The translations under genes and the position numbers were made by a program. From positions 1 to 64,000 of the forward strand of contig NZ_BLAJ01000002.1 in the NCBI RefSeq assembly GCF_009176305.1: a DNA stretch of 64,000 bases. The letters are read 5' to 3'. Under the pieces are notes generated by a model, which saw only the letters and a program-made list of their open reading frames with translations, was not told where the DNA came from and made no database searches. The DNA is from Martinezella dioscoreae (GTDB lineage Bacteria > Pseudomonadota > Alphaproteobacteria > Rhizobiales > Rhizobiaceae). Shown one piece after another: positions 35,014-44,148 of the stretch; the first letter of the stretch is position 1; every line of letters starts with the position of its first letter.

Positions 35014-35733
35014 GTGAAGACGGCTCAACCGGGGGAAGAGACAGCGCAGGTAGAGCTTCATAGCCTGTACCTGTCTGACGCGCTTCCCGTACCGGACTCG
35101 ATTTTGAGCGAGGCAGAAAAAAGCCGTGCCGCAGCATTCAGATCATGCCCGGCGCGGCGCCTTTTCGTTGCCGGACGGGTGCTGTGCCGAAGCATTATCG
35201 CCAATCTGCTTGGCTGCGCCCCGCAAGCACTTTGTCTCGCGATTACCCCTTCCGGCAGGCCCTACCTGCGTGATTTCCCCGACATCGACTTCAATCTCTC
35301 GCACACCAAAGACCACATAGCGCTCGCGATCTGTCGCGGCGGCCGCATCGGTATCGATATCGAGCGCCTCGACGCATTTTCGGAGAAGGAAGCCTCCGAG
35401 ATCATGCCGATGATCCTTTCCGAACAAGAGCTCAATCAGGTGCATCAATTGGATGAGCGATATCGCCACGATGTTTTTCTCGCCTGCTGGGTTCAGAAAG
35501 AGGCTGCGTTGAAATGCTTCGGCCAGGGTTTTCTGGCCGACCCGCAAGGCGTGATGCTGGCGCCGGGAAATACAACCTTTGAAAGCAAAAGCCAGATATC
35601 GGACGAAGCGATTTTCATCCATTCCGGCAGGATCAGCAATGGAGAAAGCGGGGATTTTCAATGGGCTATCGCGACCTCAAGAGCTGTGGCACGGCCGCAA
35701 TGGCAGCATCACAAAAGCGGGATTTTCTTCTAG
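35014..35733 (+). CDS. 4'-phosphopantetheinyl transferase (Sfp type)
   Basis: 239 residues from a GTG placed directly after the hydroxylase stop codon, with GCGGA upstream. Sfp-type motifs: FNLSHTKDHIALAI, GRIGIDIERLDAF (Mg-binding Asp/Glu) and WVQKEAALKCFGQGF (WxxKEA). It transfers the phosphopantetheine arm from CoA to Ser998 of the NRPS carrier domain. It is the counterpart of VbsP in the vicibactin cluster. Terminal gene of the NRPS operon; followed by an AT-rich 165-base gap leading to the sigma gene. Confidence 0.9.
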   Translation: MKTAQPGEETAQVELHSLYLSDALPVPDSILSEAEKSRAAAFRSCPARRLFVAGRVLCRSIIANLLGCAPQALCLAITPSGRPYLRDFPDIDFNLSHTKDHIALAICRGGRIGIDIERLDAFSEKEASEIMPMILSEQELNQVHQLDERYRHDVFLACWVQKEAALKCFGQGFLADPQGVMLAPGNTTFESKSQISDEAIFIHSGRISNGESGDFQWAIATSRAVARPQWQHHKSGIFF

Positions 35734-35811
35734 ATTGCTAAAAAAATTAAAATAAAATCAGGTGGATAAACCTTGATTTAGGAGATGCTTCACTTTTCGA
35801 CTCCACTATCT

Positions 35812-35826
35812 TGACTATCATTGTCA
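35812..35826. promoter_or_regulatory. Iron-responsive (RirA-type) operator motif before the sigma factor gene
   Basis: TGACTATCATTGTCA matches TGA-N9-TCA, the IRO motif bound by RirA in rhizobia, 72 bases before the sigma factor start. The motif has only six fixed bases, so a single match is weak; the position and the two other matches at 43927 and 44073 make it more credible. Confidence 0.5.
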
Positions 35827-35897
35827 TGTTTTATAGGTTCCCTCTCAAAAAGAGGGGCACACAGAAATGCAACTTTGGATTTCAGCGAGAGCCCGAC

Positions 35898-36488
35898 ATG
35901 ATTGCCAACCATTCGCAGTCGACTTCCAATGAGCAACTCCAAACAGCACTTCACGCCTATCCGAAGCTCCTCTCCGTCGCACGCAGGATCACCGGCTGCA
36001 TGAGCTTGGCCGAGGATGTCGTGCAGGAAGTTCTCCTGCAACTGGTCTCCAAGCCGCTGAAGGAGGATATAGCGGCTCCCACGCCCTATGTGATGCGCAT
36101 GGTGCGCAATCTGGCAACCGATCATATGCGGCGCCGGCAATATGAGCGCGGCCTGTTCGTCGAAGAGGAAGTCGGCGGCAATACCTCGGCCTATGGAAGT
36201 CCCGAGGAGCATCTTCACGAGGCCGAGGCCTACAAAGCCTTCCGCTGCACGGTCGAATCCATGCCCGCCAGAACCCGGAAGTTCTACGAAGAGCACTATT
36301 TCGACGATATCCCCCAGAACATCATTGCCAAGGAGGCGGGCGTATCGTGCGCCCTTGTTTGCGGCCTCCTGCGGGAAGCGCATTCGCGATGCCTCGCCGC
36401 CATTTCGCTCGAGGCCGACCATGCTTGCGCTGCCGGCGGCAGTCACAAACGAAACCGAACAACACGGGTGCGCGAGATGCGGGTCTAG
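35898..36488 (+). CDS. rpoI: ECF sigma factor, RpoI/FecI-like, for siderophore genes
   Basis: 196 residues starting at the ATG at 35898; a longer TTG frame would run back through the iron-responsive motif and is unlikely. Sigma region 2: YPKLLSVARRITGCMSLAED, VVQEVLLQLV and MRMVRNLATDHMRRRQYE. Region 4: MPARTRKFYEEHYFDD followed by IPQNIIAKEAGVSCALVCGL. In Rhizobium leguminosarum RpoI directs transcription of the vicibactin genes and is itself repressed by iron. There is no FecR-like anti-sigma gene beside it, also as for RpoI. First gene of an operon with the small acetyltransferase and fhuCDB-like genes. Confidence 0.85.
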   Translation: MIANHSQSTSNEQLQTALHAYPKLLSVARRITGCMSLAEDVVQEVLLQLVSKPLKEDIAAPTPYVMRMVRNLATDHMRRRQYERGLFVEEEVGGNTSAYGSPEEHLHEAEAYKAFRCTVESMPARTRKFYEEHYFDDIPQNIIAKEAGVSCALVCGLLREAHSRCLAAISLEADHACAAGGSHKRNRTTRVREMRV

Positions 36489-36547
36489 TGGTGGTTCGCC
36501 ACCATTGCCTGCGAACCACGCTCCACCGCCAGGAAAGGGAAGAACAG

Positions 36548-37021
36548 ATGCAGGAAGCCATTGAGATAACCAAATCCAAAGGCGCCATCTGTCGTGACAT
36601 CATGTCGGAATTGACCGACTGGTTTACCGACCCCGATGTCATCGAAGCCTGTGCGTGTGTCGTGGAGACCCTGCCGATGTTCGGCTGCGTCGAGGCGGAT
36701 ACCGTTGCCGGCTTCGTTGCGCTGCGCGCCCATCCGCCAGCCGCCATGGAGATTCTCGTGATAGCAACCAGGCGCCGACACCATCGCAGCGGCGTCGGCA
36801 AGCGATTGCTGGCCGCAGCCGAAACCTTCGCCCGCTCTTCCGATTGCAAGCTCCTGACGGTCAAGACGCTCGCGCCGCGCGGCAGGGACGAACCGCAATA
36901 TGAAAAGACCCGCGCCTTCTACGATAGAAACGGCTTCATCCGCGCCGAGATATTCCCGACCCTCTGGCGTGAAAGCGATCCGTGCCTCTTCTTCGTCAAG
37001 CCATTGACCTCGATAAACTAA
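36548..37021 (+). CDS. GNAT-family N-acetyltransferase, small
   Basis: 157 residues, start 36548 with AGGAAAGGGAAG upstream. GNAT core: GCVEADTVAGFVALRAHPP, MEILVIATRRRHHRSG, then GVGKRLLAAAETFARSS (acetyl-CoA motif A) and TRAFYDRNGF. It lies 59 bases after the sigma gene and 60 before fhuC, so it belongs to the same operon. In vicibactin synthesis VbsC acetylates the alpha-amine; this protein could do an analogous step on the siderophore, or modify it for another reason. Substrate unknown. Confidence 0.8.
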   Translation: MQEAIEITKSKGAICRDIMSELTDWFTDPDVIEACACVVETLPMFGCVEADTVAGFVALRAHPPAAMEILVIATRRRHHRSGVGKRLLAAAETFARSSDCKLLTVKTLAPRGRDEPQYEKTRAFYDRNGFIRAEIFPTLWRESDPCLFFVKPLTSIN

Positions 37022-37081
37022 GCCGGCCACCCGCCGGCCATCGGAATTTCACGAAGCCAGCGCGCTTCAGCAGGAATGATA

Positions 37082-37900
37082 ATGACCATGAACGACAAAA
37101 CGATCACCGGATACGATCAGAATCACGCAACCCTCTTCACGACGGAGGGCCTGCGTTTCGAGGTCGACGGCAAGACCATTCTGCACCCGCTCGATATCAG
37201 CTTCAAGGCGGGCGAGATTTCCGGTCTGATCGGCCATAACGGCTCCGGCAAATCCACGCTGATCAAACTGCTGGCTCGACAGATTCAGCCGACCGGCGGG
37301 CGCATCCTGTTCGATGGCGTAGCCGCCAGCTCCTATGACATGCGCGCCTTTGCCCGCGCCGTCGCCTATCTGCCGCAGGATACCAGTTCGGCCGCTGGCA
37401 TGACCGTCGAGGAGCTTGTCGCCTGCGGGCGTTATCCCTGGCACGGCGCGCTCGGGCGGTTCACCGATATCGACCGGGAAAAAGTCGAGACCGCGATGAA
37501 GCTCACGCACGTCGATACGCTGGCAGGCCGGATGGTGGATACGCTCTCCGGCGGCGAACGCCAGCGTGCCTGGATCGCGATGCTGGTTGCCCAGGACAGC
37601 CGCTGCCTGTTGCTCGACGAGCCGACATCGGCACTCGACATCGCCCACCAGATGGAAATCCTCGGGCTCGTGCGCGAGCTTTGCCGGACGAAGGATCTGA
37701 GCGTCATTCTCGTCCTGCACGATATCAATGTCGCGGCACATTTCTGCGATCATCTGCATGCGCTGAAGCAAGGGCGCCTCATTGCAGCAGGCCCGTCGCC
37801 GAGCCTCATGAAGGCCGAAACGCTCAATACGATCTACGGCACCAACATGGGCGTCACCGCCCATCCCGTGCATGGAACGCCGCTTGCCTATGTCATTTGA
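37082..37900 (+). CDS. fhuC: Fe(3+)-hydroxamate ABC transporter ATPase (FhuC-like)
   Basis: 272 residues. Walker A GHNGSGKSTLIK, Q-loop AYLPQDTS, signature TLSGGERQRAWIAML, Walker B CLLLDEPTSALD, H-loop VLHDINVAAHFCDH: a standard FepC/FhuC ATPase. I choose the ATG at 37082, six bases after AGGA, over the one at 37076. Partners are the downstream FhuD- and FhuB-like proteins; it overlaps fhuD. Imports the iron-loaded hydroxamate from the periplasm. Confidence 0.9.
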   Translation: MTMNDKTITGYDQNHATLFTTEGLRFEVDGKTILHPLDISFKAGEISGLIGHNGSGKSTLIKLLARQIQPTGGRILFDGVAASSYDMRAFARAVAYLPQDTSSAAGMTVEELVACGRYPWHGALGRFTDIDREKVETAMKLTHVDTLAGRMVDTLSGGERQRAWIAMLVAQDSRCLLLDEPTSALDIAHQMEILGLVRELCRTKDLSVILVLHDINVAAHFCDHLHALKQGRLIAAGPSPSLMKAETLNTIYGTNMGVTAHPVHGTPLAYVI

Positions 37901-38795
37901 AAGCAGTTTCGAGAACCTGATGCTCTCCCGCCGCACGCTGCTTGCCGCTGCGGCACTTTTTGCCGTTCCGCAAGCGGATGTGGCTGCAGAAACCATGTCC
38001 GGCCCGATCGTTTCCCTCGATTACGGCCTGGCGTCGACACTGCTGGCGCTCGGCGTCACGCCCGCCGCCATCGCCTCGCTTGCCGATTGGGACACATGGG
38101 TCGTCGAACCGAAAATGCCTGGAGGTGTCATCGATCTCGGCACCACCAGCGAGATCAATTTCGAGGTCCTGGCAAGCGTCAAGCCGGCCCTGATCTTGAC
38201 GACGCCCTATCTTGCGCCTTTGAAGCCGCAACTGGAGGTAATTTCGCCGGTCCTGGAACTGACGATCTATGCCGAAGGCGGCGAAGCTTTGCCACGCTCC
38301 ATCGAGGCGACGCGTCAGTTGGCCGACGCCATCGGCCGGCGGCAACAGGCGGAAGAATTCCTTGCCCGGTCGGAACAATTCTTCGACGACTGCGCAAACC
38401 GCGTCAAAAAGCTCAACCCTCCACCATTGGCGCTCATCAATTTTGTCGACCCGCGCCATGCCCGCATCTATTGCGGCGCTGGCCTCTACCAGAACGTCAT
38501 GACCAGGATCGGGCTCAAAAACGCCTGGATCAGGCCGGGCGATTACTGGGGCTTCGAGACGATCGGGCTGGAGCAATTGGCGACGCTCGATCAAAGCCTG
38601 CGCCTCATCGCATTCGAACCATTGCTGCCGCCGAACGTCCTCGACAATCTGCAGGATAGTCCGCTGTGGACCAGCCTTCCTTTCGTTAGAGACGGGCGCG
38701 TCTCCGTGCTGCCGGGCACATTGATGTTCGGCATGGTGCAGGAAGCGGAGCGCTTCGCGCGCATATTGCTTGACCATTTGGAAACAGTCGCATGA
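37890..38795 (+). CDS. fhuD: Fe(3+)-hydroxamate periplasmic binding protein (FhuD-like)
   Basis: About 301 residues. A twin-arginine-like motif LSRRTLLAAAAL opens the signal peptide, then VSLDYGLASTLLALGVTPAA and the FecB-type lobes. The start could be 37872, 37890 or 37920; 37920 begins right at the Tat motif, and no ribosome binding site decides. Overlaps fhuC and fhuB, so the three are translationally coupled. It carries the ferric hydroxamate to the FhuB permease. Confidence 0.85.
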   Translation: MSFESSFENLMLSRRTLLAAAALFAVPQADVAAETMSGPIVSLDYGLASTLLALGVTPAAIASLADWDTWVVEPKMPGGVIDLGTTSEINFEVLASVKPALILTTPYLAPLKPQLEVISPVLELTIYAEGGEALPRSIEATRQLADAIGRRQQAEEFLARSEQFFDDCANRVKKLNPPPLALINFVDPRHARIYCGAGLYQNVMTRIGLKNAWIRPGDYWGFETIGLEQLATLDQSLRLIAFEPLLPPNVLDNLQDSPLWTSLPFVRDGRVSVLPGTLMFGMVQEAERFARILLDHLETVA

Positions 38796-40783
38796 TCCGC
38801 ACCGAAGCAAATAACGTCCTCGGTGCTCCAACCGTGGCGCTGACGCTGTTCGTGCTCGCCAGCCTGCTTGCCTGGCATCAACTGGCGCCTGACCTTTCAC
38901 GCTTGTTCGAGCAGGAAGCAGGTTACGATCCGCAGCGCTTGCTGCTCGTCTATTCAACCCTGCCGAGGATCGTTACCGCATTGCTGGCCGGCGCCGCACT
39001 TTCGCTCTCTGGAAGCCTGCTGCAGCAAGCACTGCGCAATCCGCTCGCCTCGCCATCCACACTTGGTATTTCCGCAGGCGCCAATCTTGCGCTCGTCGCC
39101 GTCATGCTCGCCTTTCCGGCCCTTCAGGGCCTCAGCCGCGACGCCGTTGCCCTGTTCGGCAGCGCCGCCGCTGCGGCAGTCGTTTTCCTGATCGGTGCAA
39201 GGCGGGGCTTCTCGCCCTTGGCACTCGTGCTTGCCGGCCTGATCGTCGGCGTCTGGAGCGGAGCGCTTGCCGCCATTCTCGTCCTAATGAACGATCGCTA
39301 TCTCTCCGGCCTCTTCATCTGGGGGGCTGGATCGCTGGCGCAGCAAAGCTGGACCATTCCGCTTTCCCTTCTTCCGAAAATCCTCATCCTGTCTTCCGCG
39401 GCCTTGCTCATGGCGCGGCCTTTGGGACTCATGGAGTTAGGCGATAACGGCGCGAGCGGACTTGGTCTGTCGGTCAAGCGCACGCGCATTGCTGCCGTTT
39501 GCATCGCGCTTGCGCTTGCCGCGATCGTCACCAGCGCGGTCGGCGTCATCGGCTTCATCGGTCTCATCGCGCCACGCATCGCTCAGCTTGCCGGCGCCCG
39601 ACAGATGAAAAGCCAGCTCGTCTGGTCGCCCCTCATCGGCGCAGGATTGCTGCTGCTGACCGATGAGGCCGTGATGCTGCTTTCTGGGGCCTCTTCGACC
39701 TTCCTGCCGACGGGTGCCATCACCGCTTTGCTGGGCGCGCCATTGCTGCTCCTGATGCTGCCGCGCCTGAAGGCCGTGCAACGCAGCACGCCGTCTCCCT
39801 CTCGGAATGCGAACAGCGCCTTACATACGCCGCGCGTACTCTTGCTTGCATCAGTTCCGGCACTCGTGCTTCTGCTGGCCGGCGCGGTCTTCTTCGGGCG
39901 CGCACCGGATGGAACATGGACGCTGCTTGCCTATCCCCATTGGCCCGACGTGCTGCCTTATCGCCTTCCACGCGTCGCCGGTGCCTTTGCTGCGGGCGCG
40001 ATGCTTGGCGTCGTCGGCGCCATCCTGCAACGGCTCAGCGGCAACGAAATGGCAAGTCCGGAGGTTCTAGGCATTTCGGCAGGCGCTACCCTTGGCGTCA
40101 CCGTCGCACTTTTCCTTCTGCCCGCTCCCGGCATGGCCGCCCAACTAAGCTTCGGTGGTATTGGTGCCTTCGCCGTCCTCATCGCCATCTTCCTGTTCGG
40201 CATCCGGTCCGGCTTCGCGCCGGAACGGGTACTTCTGACCGGCATTGCGCTCGGAGCCATGCTGGATGCCTTCATCAGCGTGCTGGCCGCGAGCGGCGAT
40301 CCGCGTGCAATGATCGTGATGCAATGGATGAGCGGATCAGCCTATCTCGTTGATACAACGAAGGCAATCTCTGCAACGACAGCAGCAACGACAGGCCTTG
40401 CGCTTGCCTTTCTGACCCGTCGCTGGCTCGATCTGCTGCCGCTTGGGACCCAGGCGGCCCAGGCAATCGGCGTTCGCGTCAACTTTGCCCGGGCCTGCCT
40501 CTTTGCTCTTGCCGCAGCCATGACCGCAGCCGCCACCCTCGTTGTCGGCCCCTTAAGCTTCATCGGCCTCATGGGGCCGCATCTGGCACGCGAGCTCGGC
40601 CTGCGTCGCGCCGCACCCCAGCTTACTGGCGCGGCACTCGCCGGCGGCGGCCTCATGGTGCTCGCGGACTGGTTCGGCCGAATGATCGCCTTTCCCTACC
40701 AGATGCCCGCCGGCCTGGTTTCCGCCCTCGTCGGCGCTCCGCTGCTGCTGATATTGCTGATGAAGCGGCGCAGAGCGGCATAG
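38792..40783 (+). CDS. fhuB: Fused FecCD-type permease (FhuB-like)
   Basis: 663 residues with two tandem FecCD domains, as in FhuB. First half: RIVTALLAGAALSLSGSLLQ, NPLASPSTLGISAGANLAL and GFIGLIAPRIAQL. Second half: LPRVAGAFAAGAMLGVVG, EMASPEVLGISAGATLG and FIGLMGPHLARELGL. About twenty hydrophobic segments. Fused permeases are characteristic of hydroxamate uptake. Last gene of the rpoI-fhuCDB operon, converging on the hydrolase gene; a short GTCTG/CAGAC hairpin at 40783-40798 overlaps the stop codon. Confidence 0.9.
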   Translation: MIRTEANNVLGAPTVALTLFVLASLLAWHQLAPDLSRLFEQEAGYDPQRLLLVYSTLPRIVTALLAGAALSLSGSLLQQALRNPLASPSTLGISAGANLALVAVMLAFPALQGLSRDAVALFGSAAAAAVVFLIGARRGFSPLALVLAGLIVGVWSGALAAILVLMNDRYLSGLFIWGAGSLAQQSWTIPLSLLPKILILSSAALLMARPLGLMELGDNGASGLGLSVKRTRIAAVCIALALAAIVTSAVGVIGFIGLIAPRIAQLAGARQMKSQLVWSPLIGAGLLLLTDEAVMLLSGASSTFLPTGAITALLGAPLLLLMLPRLKAVQRSTPSPSRNANSALHTPRVLLLASVPALVLLLAGAVFFGRAPDGTWTLLAYPHWPDVLPYRLPRVAGAFAAGAMLGVVGAILQRLSGNEMASPEVLGISAGATLGVTVALFLLPAPGMAAQLSFGGIGAFAVLIAIFLFGIRSGFAPERVLLTGIALGAMLDAFISVLAASGDPRAMIVMQWMSGSAYLVDTTKAISATTAATTGLALAFLTRRWLDLLPLGTQAAQAIGVRVNFARACLFALAAAMTAAATLVVGPLSFIGLMGPHLARELGLRRAAPQLTGAALAGGGLMVLADWFGRMIAFPYQMPAGLVSALVGAPLLLILLMKRRRAA

Positions 40784-40881
40784 TCTGACGTAGCAGACGC
40801 TCCCCGAGCGCGCATATATGCAAACGGGATGCCTGCTAGCCGAAGACGGGCAGTGTGCGTGTGTTGCTACACTGGCTTCGA

Positions 40882-41463
40882 TCAGACACGATCCAGGAAC
40901 TCAAGCACTCGGCTCGTCAGTAGTGCGGTTGCATCCGCATCATACGACGGGAGGGAACTGTCGGCGAAATAGTGCTGATTGCCGGGATAAAGAAAAAGCT
41001 TCGCGTCCTCGGCCCTTGCCACGATCTCACGGGCGGCATCGATATCACCTTCGCTTACGAAGATTGGGTCGTTTTCCATCCCATGAATCTGGACCGGGAC
41101 GCCATGCGGCCAAGGTCCGAAGGCCCATTCGCCACTGATCGGCAGGCAGGAATGGAAGAAGAGAGCTCCTCGGGCTCCGGGCCGTGTCTGGGCCAGATTC
41201 TGGGCAGGTAGCACACCGAACGAGAACCCGGCGTAGACAAGTGCAGCAGGCAGCTCGTCGGCGACGCGGGCACCGCGCTCCCGCATATGGTCGAATCCAA
41301 TCCCCTCGATATAAGCGAGCCCGTCTTCGATGCTCTGGAAAGTGCGCCCGTCGAATAGGTCAGGCGTGTGCACGATGTGACCGGCGCCCCGCAACACATC
41401 AGCGAACGCGCACACACCCGGGGTCAATCCTTGTGCGTGGTGGAACAAAAGGACCTCCGCCAT
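40882..41463 (-). CDS. Dienelactone-hydrolase-family alpha/beta hydrolase
   Basis: 193 residues, start at the ATG at 41463 with GGGGGAGG upstream. Alpha/beta-hydrolase features: VLLFHHAQGLTPG, nucleophile elbow YAGFSFGVLPAQ, HGMENDPIF with the acid residue, and GNQHYFADSSLPSYD with the His. The nucleophile is Ser where classical dienelactone hydrolase has Cys. Small esterases sometimes sit in iron-uptake regions, but this one has its own strand and no obvious iron motif. Function unknown; membership of the siderophore system is uncertain. Confidence 0.75.
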   Translation of the reverse strand: MAEVLLFHHAQGLTPGVCAFADVLRGAGHIVHTPDLFDGRTFQSIEDGLAYIEGIGFDHMRERGARVADELPAALVYAGFSFGVLPAQNLAQTRPGARGALFFHSCLPISGEWAFGPWPHGVPVQIHGMENDPIFVSEGDIDAAREIVARAEDAKLFLYPGNQHYFADSSLPSYDADATALLTSRVLEFLDRV

Positions 41464-41660
41464 ACGGAACCTCCCCCTGGAATGGTCGGGCACATTTTCT
41501 GCCAGGCTACAGCCTCATCGCCGCATCGCCAAGAATGCGGATATCTTGCGCGATAGGCTCAGGCGGGAAGGTAGCCTTGCTTACAATAAGGTCGAGTTCG
41601 GCCGACGAGGAGACTTCAGGGCGGAGCGGGCGCCGCACAGAATACGGCGCCCCGATTAAT

Positions 41661-43850
41661 TTACCAGCGATACTTCAATGAAGCCGTGACGTTGCGGCCC
41701 TGTCCGAGGTAGCAATAGCCCTCGTTGCAGACCGTCAGGCGGCGGTTGGCAATGTTGCGGACGTCAATAGAAGCGATGAGGCCCTTGTATTTCTGGTCGA
41801 TCGCGCCGAAGTCGTAAGAAAGCGCAGCGTCGAGATAGAAGCTCGCGTCGTTCTTGGCGGTATTGGCCGTGCTGGTGTAGGTCTCGCCAGTATAGCGAAT
41901 GCCGGCGCCGACGGTCAGACCCTTGGCAGCCGAATCCTCCTGGAAGGTATAATTCGACCATAGGCTGACGATGTTCTTTGGCGTCACCGCAGGCGCGTTG
42001 CCTTGATCGTCGCCCCGCGTAATTTCGGAATGGTTGTAAGAGTAGGCGGCAATCACGTCCCAGCCATCGGTGACATTAGCCCTGGCTTCCAGCTCAATCC
42101 CCTTGTTGGTGACCTCACCCAGCGACTCATAGACGAGCGTCAGCGGGTCGACCAGGACCGGCTTGTTCTTCTCGACGAGGTGATAGGCAACGGCTGAGAG
42201 CAGGATGTCGGTGCCCGGCGGCTGATATTTCACGCCAAGCTCATACTGCTCGCCTTTAGCCGGATCGAGGATGCTGCCGGATGCAGACCGCTCCGTGACC
42301 GGATTGAAGGAGGTCGAATAGCTGGTGAAAGGCGCAATGCCATTGTCGAAAAGATAGACTGCACCGAGCTGGTAGGAAAACGCATTCTTGTTGAGGCTGT
42401 CGTTCGTGGTCGTATCGGTGGAGACAATGGTGGTGTCAGTCGACTGCTTCACCCAGGTCTGACGGCCGCCAAGCGTGAAGCGCCACTTGTCGAGTTCGAT
42501 CTGATCCATGGCATAGGCGCCGAACTGCTGCAGGCGGCCATCAACCCGGCTGACATTATAGGCGGGCGTCGGACCCGATACTCCGTAGGTCGGGTTGTCG
42601 ATATCGAAGTCATAAGCGGTGCTGGTCGTTGCATCCATCCCATAGGCGAATGAATCGCTCATACGGGTATAGTCGAGACCGAACAGCATGGTATGGGCTG
42701 CCGGGCCGGTATCAAATTTGGATTCTAGCTGGTTGTCGACCTGGAAGACATTCATCCTGTCGCCGATCGCAGTCGCACCGCGCTGGGCGACGTCTCCGAC
42801 CCAGCTGTAGGTGCTAAGATAGCGTGCTTTCAGATCAAGATGCGAAAAGCGAAGGTTCTGACGGAAGGTGAAGCCGCCGTCGAACTCGTGTTCGAACTGA
42901 TAGCCGACCTGCTGCTGCTTGGTCCTCTGATAATCGTAATCCGGGTCGCTGTCGCGATAATCGAGAACATTGCCATCGGGGCCGATCATTGCGCCGGGAT
43001 TTGCGTCCGTCTCGGTGGATTGCGCCGAGCCATAGATGGTGATTTTCGTCGTGTCGTCCGGCTTCCAGGTGAAGGACGGCTGGATCAGATAACGATCGTC
43101 GGCGATATCGAAATTGGTGTCGCCCTTTCGCGCAAGGCCAACGATGCGATACAGCATGCTGTCATCGTCTTGATTGACCCGGCCGCCGAAATCGAACATC
43201 GTCTGGGCACGGTCCGATGTCCCGTAGAGAACACCGACCTCCCTGATCGTCTCGTCTGTCGGCAGCTTCGATATCTTGTTGACGATGCCGCCCGGAGAAC
43301 CGGCACCGTAAAGAACGGAAACAGGCCCCTTGATGATCTCGACGCGATCGAGTGCATAGGGATCAGTCCGGAACATGGCGTAGTTCATATAGGGCTGACG
43401 CAACCCATCGCGATAGTCGCCGTCGGTGGTGATATCATTACCGCGAACATAGATCTGGTCGAAGCGCGGATCGAAGCCATAGGAGCCGGTCTGGACGCCG
43501 GCAGAATAACGCACAGCCTCGACGATGTCCTGCGCGCCGCGCTCTTCCATTTCCTTCTTCGTGATGACCGAGACGGAGCGAGGGGTTTCGACCAGGGGCG
43601 TATTGATCTTAGTGGCGCCCCTACTCTTCTTTGCCGCTACGGTCGTATTATCGCTTGCGTCGCCCGACTGTCCGCTGACGACGATCGGCGCGAGTTGGGT
43701 GGCACCTCCATCATTCGCATTGACCGCAGCGTCCTGCGCAAAGGCATTTCCACTGAAAGCAAATAGTGTTGCAAGTGCGGTGGCGCTGCTTGCAAGCTGG
43801 AATCTCTTACGTGCCAAATTACTGATATAATTATGGGATTTCTGCCTCAT
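41661..43850 (-). CDS. fhuA: TonB-dependent ferric-siderophore receptor (FhuA/FoxA-like)
   Basis: 729 residues. Signal peptide ending near GNAFAQD; TonB-box-like QLAPIVVSGQ; plug domain with TPRSVSVITKKEMEERGAQD, YVRGNDI and IIKGPVSVLYGAGSPGGIVN; then a 22-strand-type barrel ending in the terminal aromatic signature (VTASLKYRW). Hydroxamate receptor type by plug sequence. The likely ligand is the ferric form of the siderophore made here. Ribosome binding site AAAGGGC. A TGA-N9-TCA motif lies 77 bases upstream of the start. Divergent from the esterase gene. Confidence 0.9.
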   Translation of the reverse strand: MRQKSHNYISNLARKRFQLASSATALATLFAFSGNAFAQDAAVNANDGGATQLAPIVVSGQSGDASDNTTVAAKKSRGATKINTPLVETPRSVSVITKKEMEERGAQDIVEAVRYSAGVQTGSYGFDPRFDQIYVRGNDITTDGDYRDGLRQPYMNYAMFRTDPYALDRVEIIKGPVSVLYGAGSPGGIVNKISKLPTDETIREVGVLYGTSDRAQTMFDFGGRVNQDDDSMLYRIVGLARKGDTNFDIADDRYLIQPSFTWKPDDTTKITIYGSAQSTETDANPGAMIGPDGNVLDYRDSDPDYDYQRTKQQQVGYQFEHEFDGGFTFRQNLRFSHLDLKARYLSTYSWVGDVAQRGATAIGDRMNVFQVDNQLESKFDTGPAAHTMLFGLDYTRMSDSFAYGMDATTSTAYDFDIDNPTYGVSGPTPAYNVSRVDGRLQQFGAYAMDQIELDKWRFTLGGRQTWVKQSTDTTIVSTDTTTNDSLNKNAFSYQLGAVYLFDNGIAPFTSYSTSFNPVTERSASGSILDPAKGEQYELGVKYQPPGTDILLSAVAYHLVEKNKPVLVDPLTLVYESLGEVTNKGIELEARANVTDGWDVIAAYSYNHSEITRGDDQGNAPAVTPKNIVSLWSNYTFQEDSAAKGLTVGAGIRYTGETYTSTANTAKNDASFYLDAALSYDFGAIDQKYKGLIASIDVRNIANRRLTVCNEGYCYLGQGRNVTASLKYRW

Positions 43851-43926
43851 AAGCCCTTTGCGCCTGCCCGTTTCTGAAAAAGATGGCGCAAATTAGTTCG
43901 CAGGCACCGCCGGCGTCAAGAATACA

Positions 43927-43941
43927 TGAGTACAAGAGTCA
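43927..43941. promoter_or_regulatory. Iron-responsive (RirA-type) operator motif before the receptor gene
   Basis: TGAGTACAAGAGTCA matches TGA-N9-TCA and lies 77 bases upstream of the receptor ATG, in the divergent receptor/esterase promoter region. Confidence 0.5.
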
Positions 43942-44072
43942 TATTTTTTATTGGTTTCCACCCTCATGTTGCAGAATGGCTCCGGCGGCCGAATACCGGA
44001 TTGCGGAAGACACCTGAAAATTACGCTTAGCGAAGCATTTGGCCCGCTTGCCAGATCGCACCACTCATAATA

Positions 44073-44087
44073 TGAGAAATTTCATCA
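44073..44087. promoter_or_regulatory. Iron-responsive (RirA-type) operator motif before the esterase gene
   Basis: TGAGAAATTTCATCA matches TGA-N9-TCA and lies 62 bases before the esterase ATG. Third such match in the siderophore island, again in a promoter region. Confidence 0.5.
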
Positions 44088-44148
44088 TCTTTCAAACATC
44101 GGCGCCTGTTGCTCCTGCGCCTTACATGATCGGTCAGCCGGAGAGGCC

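Noticed and set aside
40783..40798. 5-bp stem hairpin GTCTG/CAGAC at the fhuB stop
   Set aside because: Stem too short and no T-tract; not called as a terminator.
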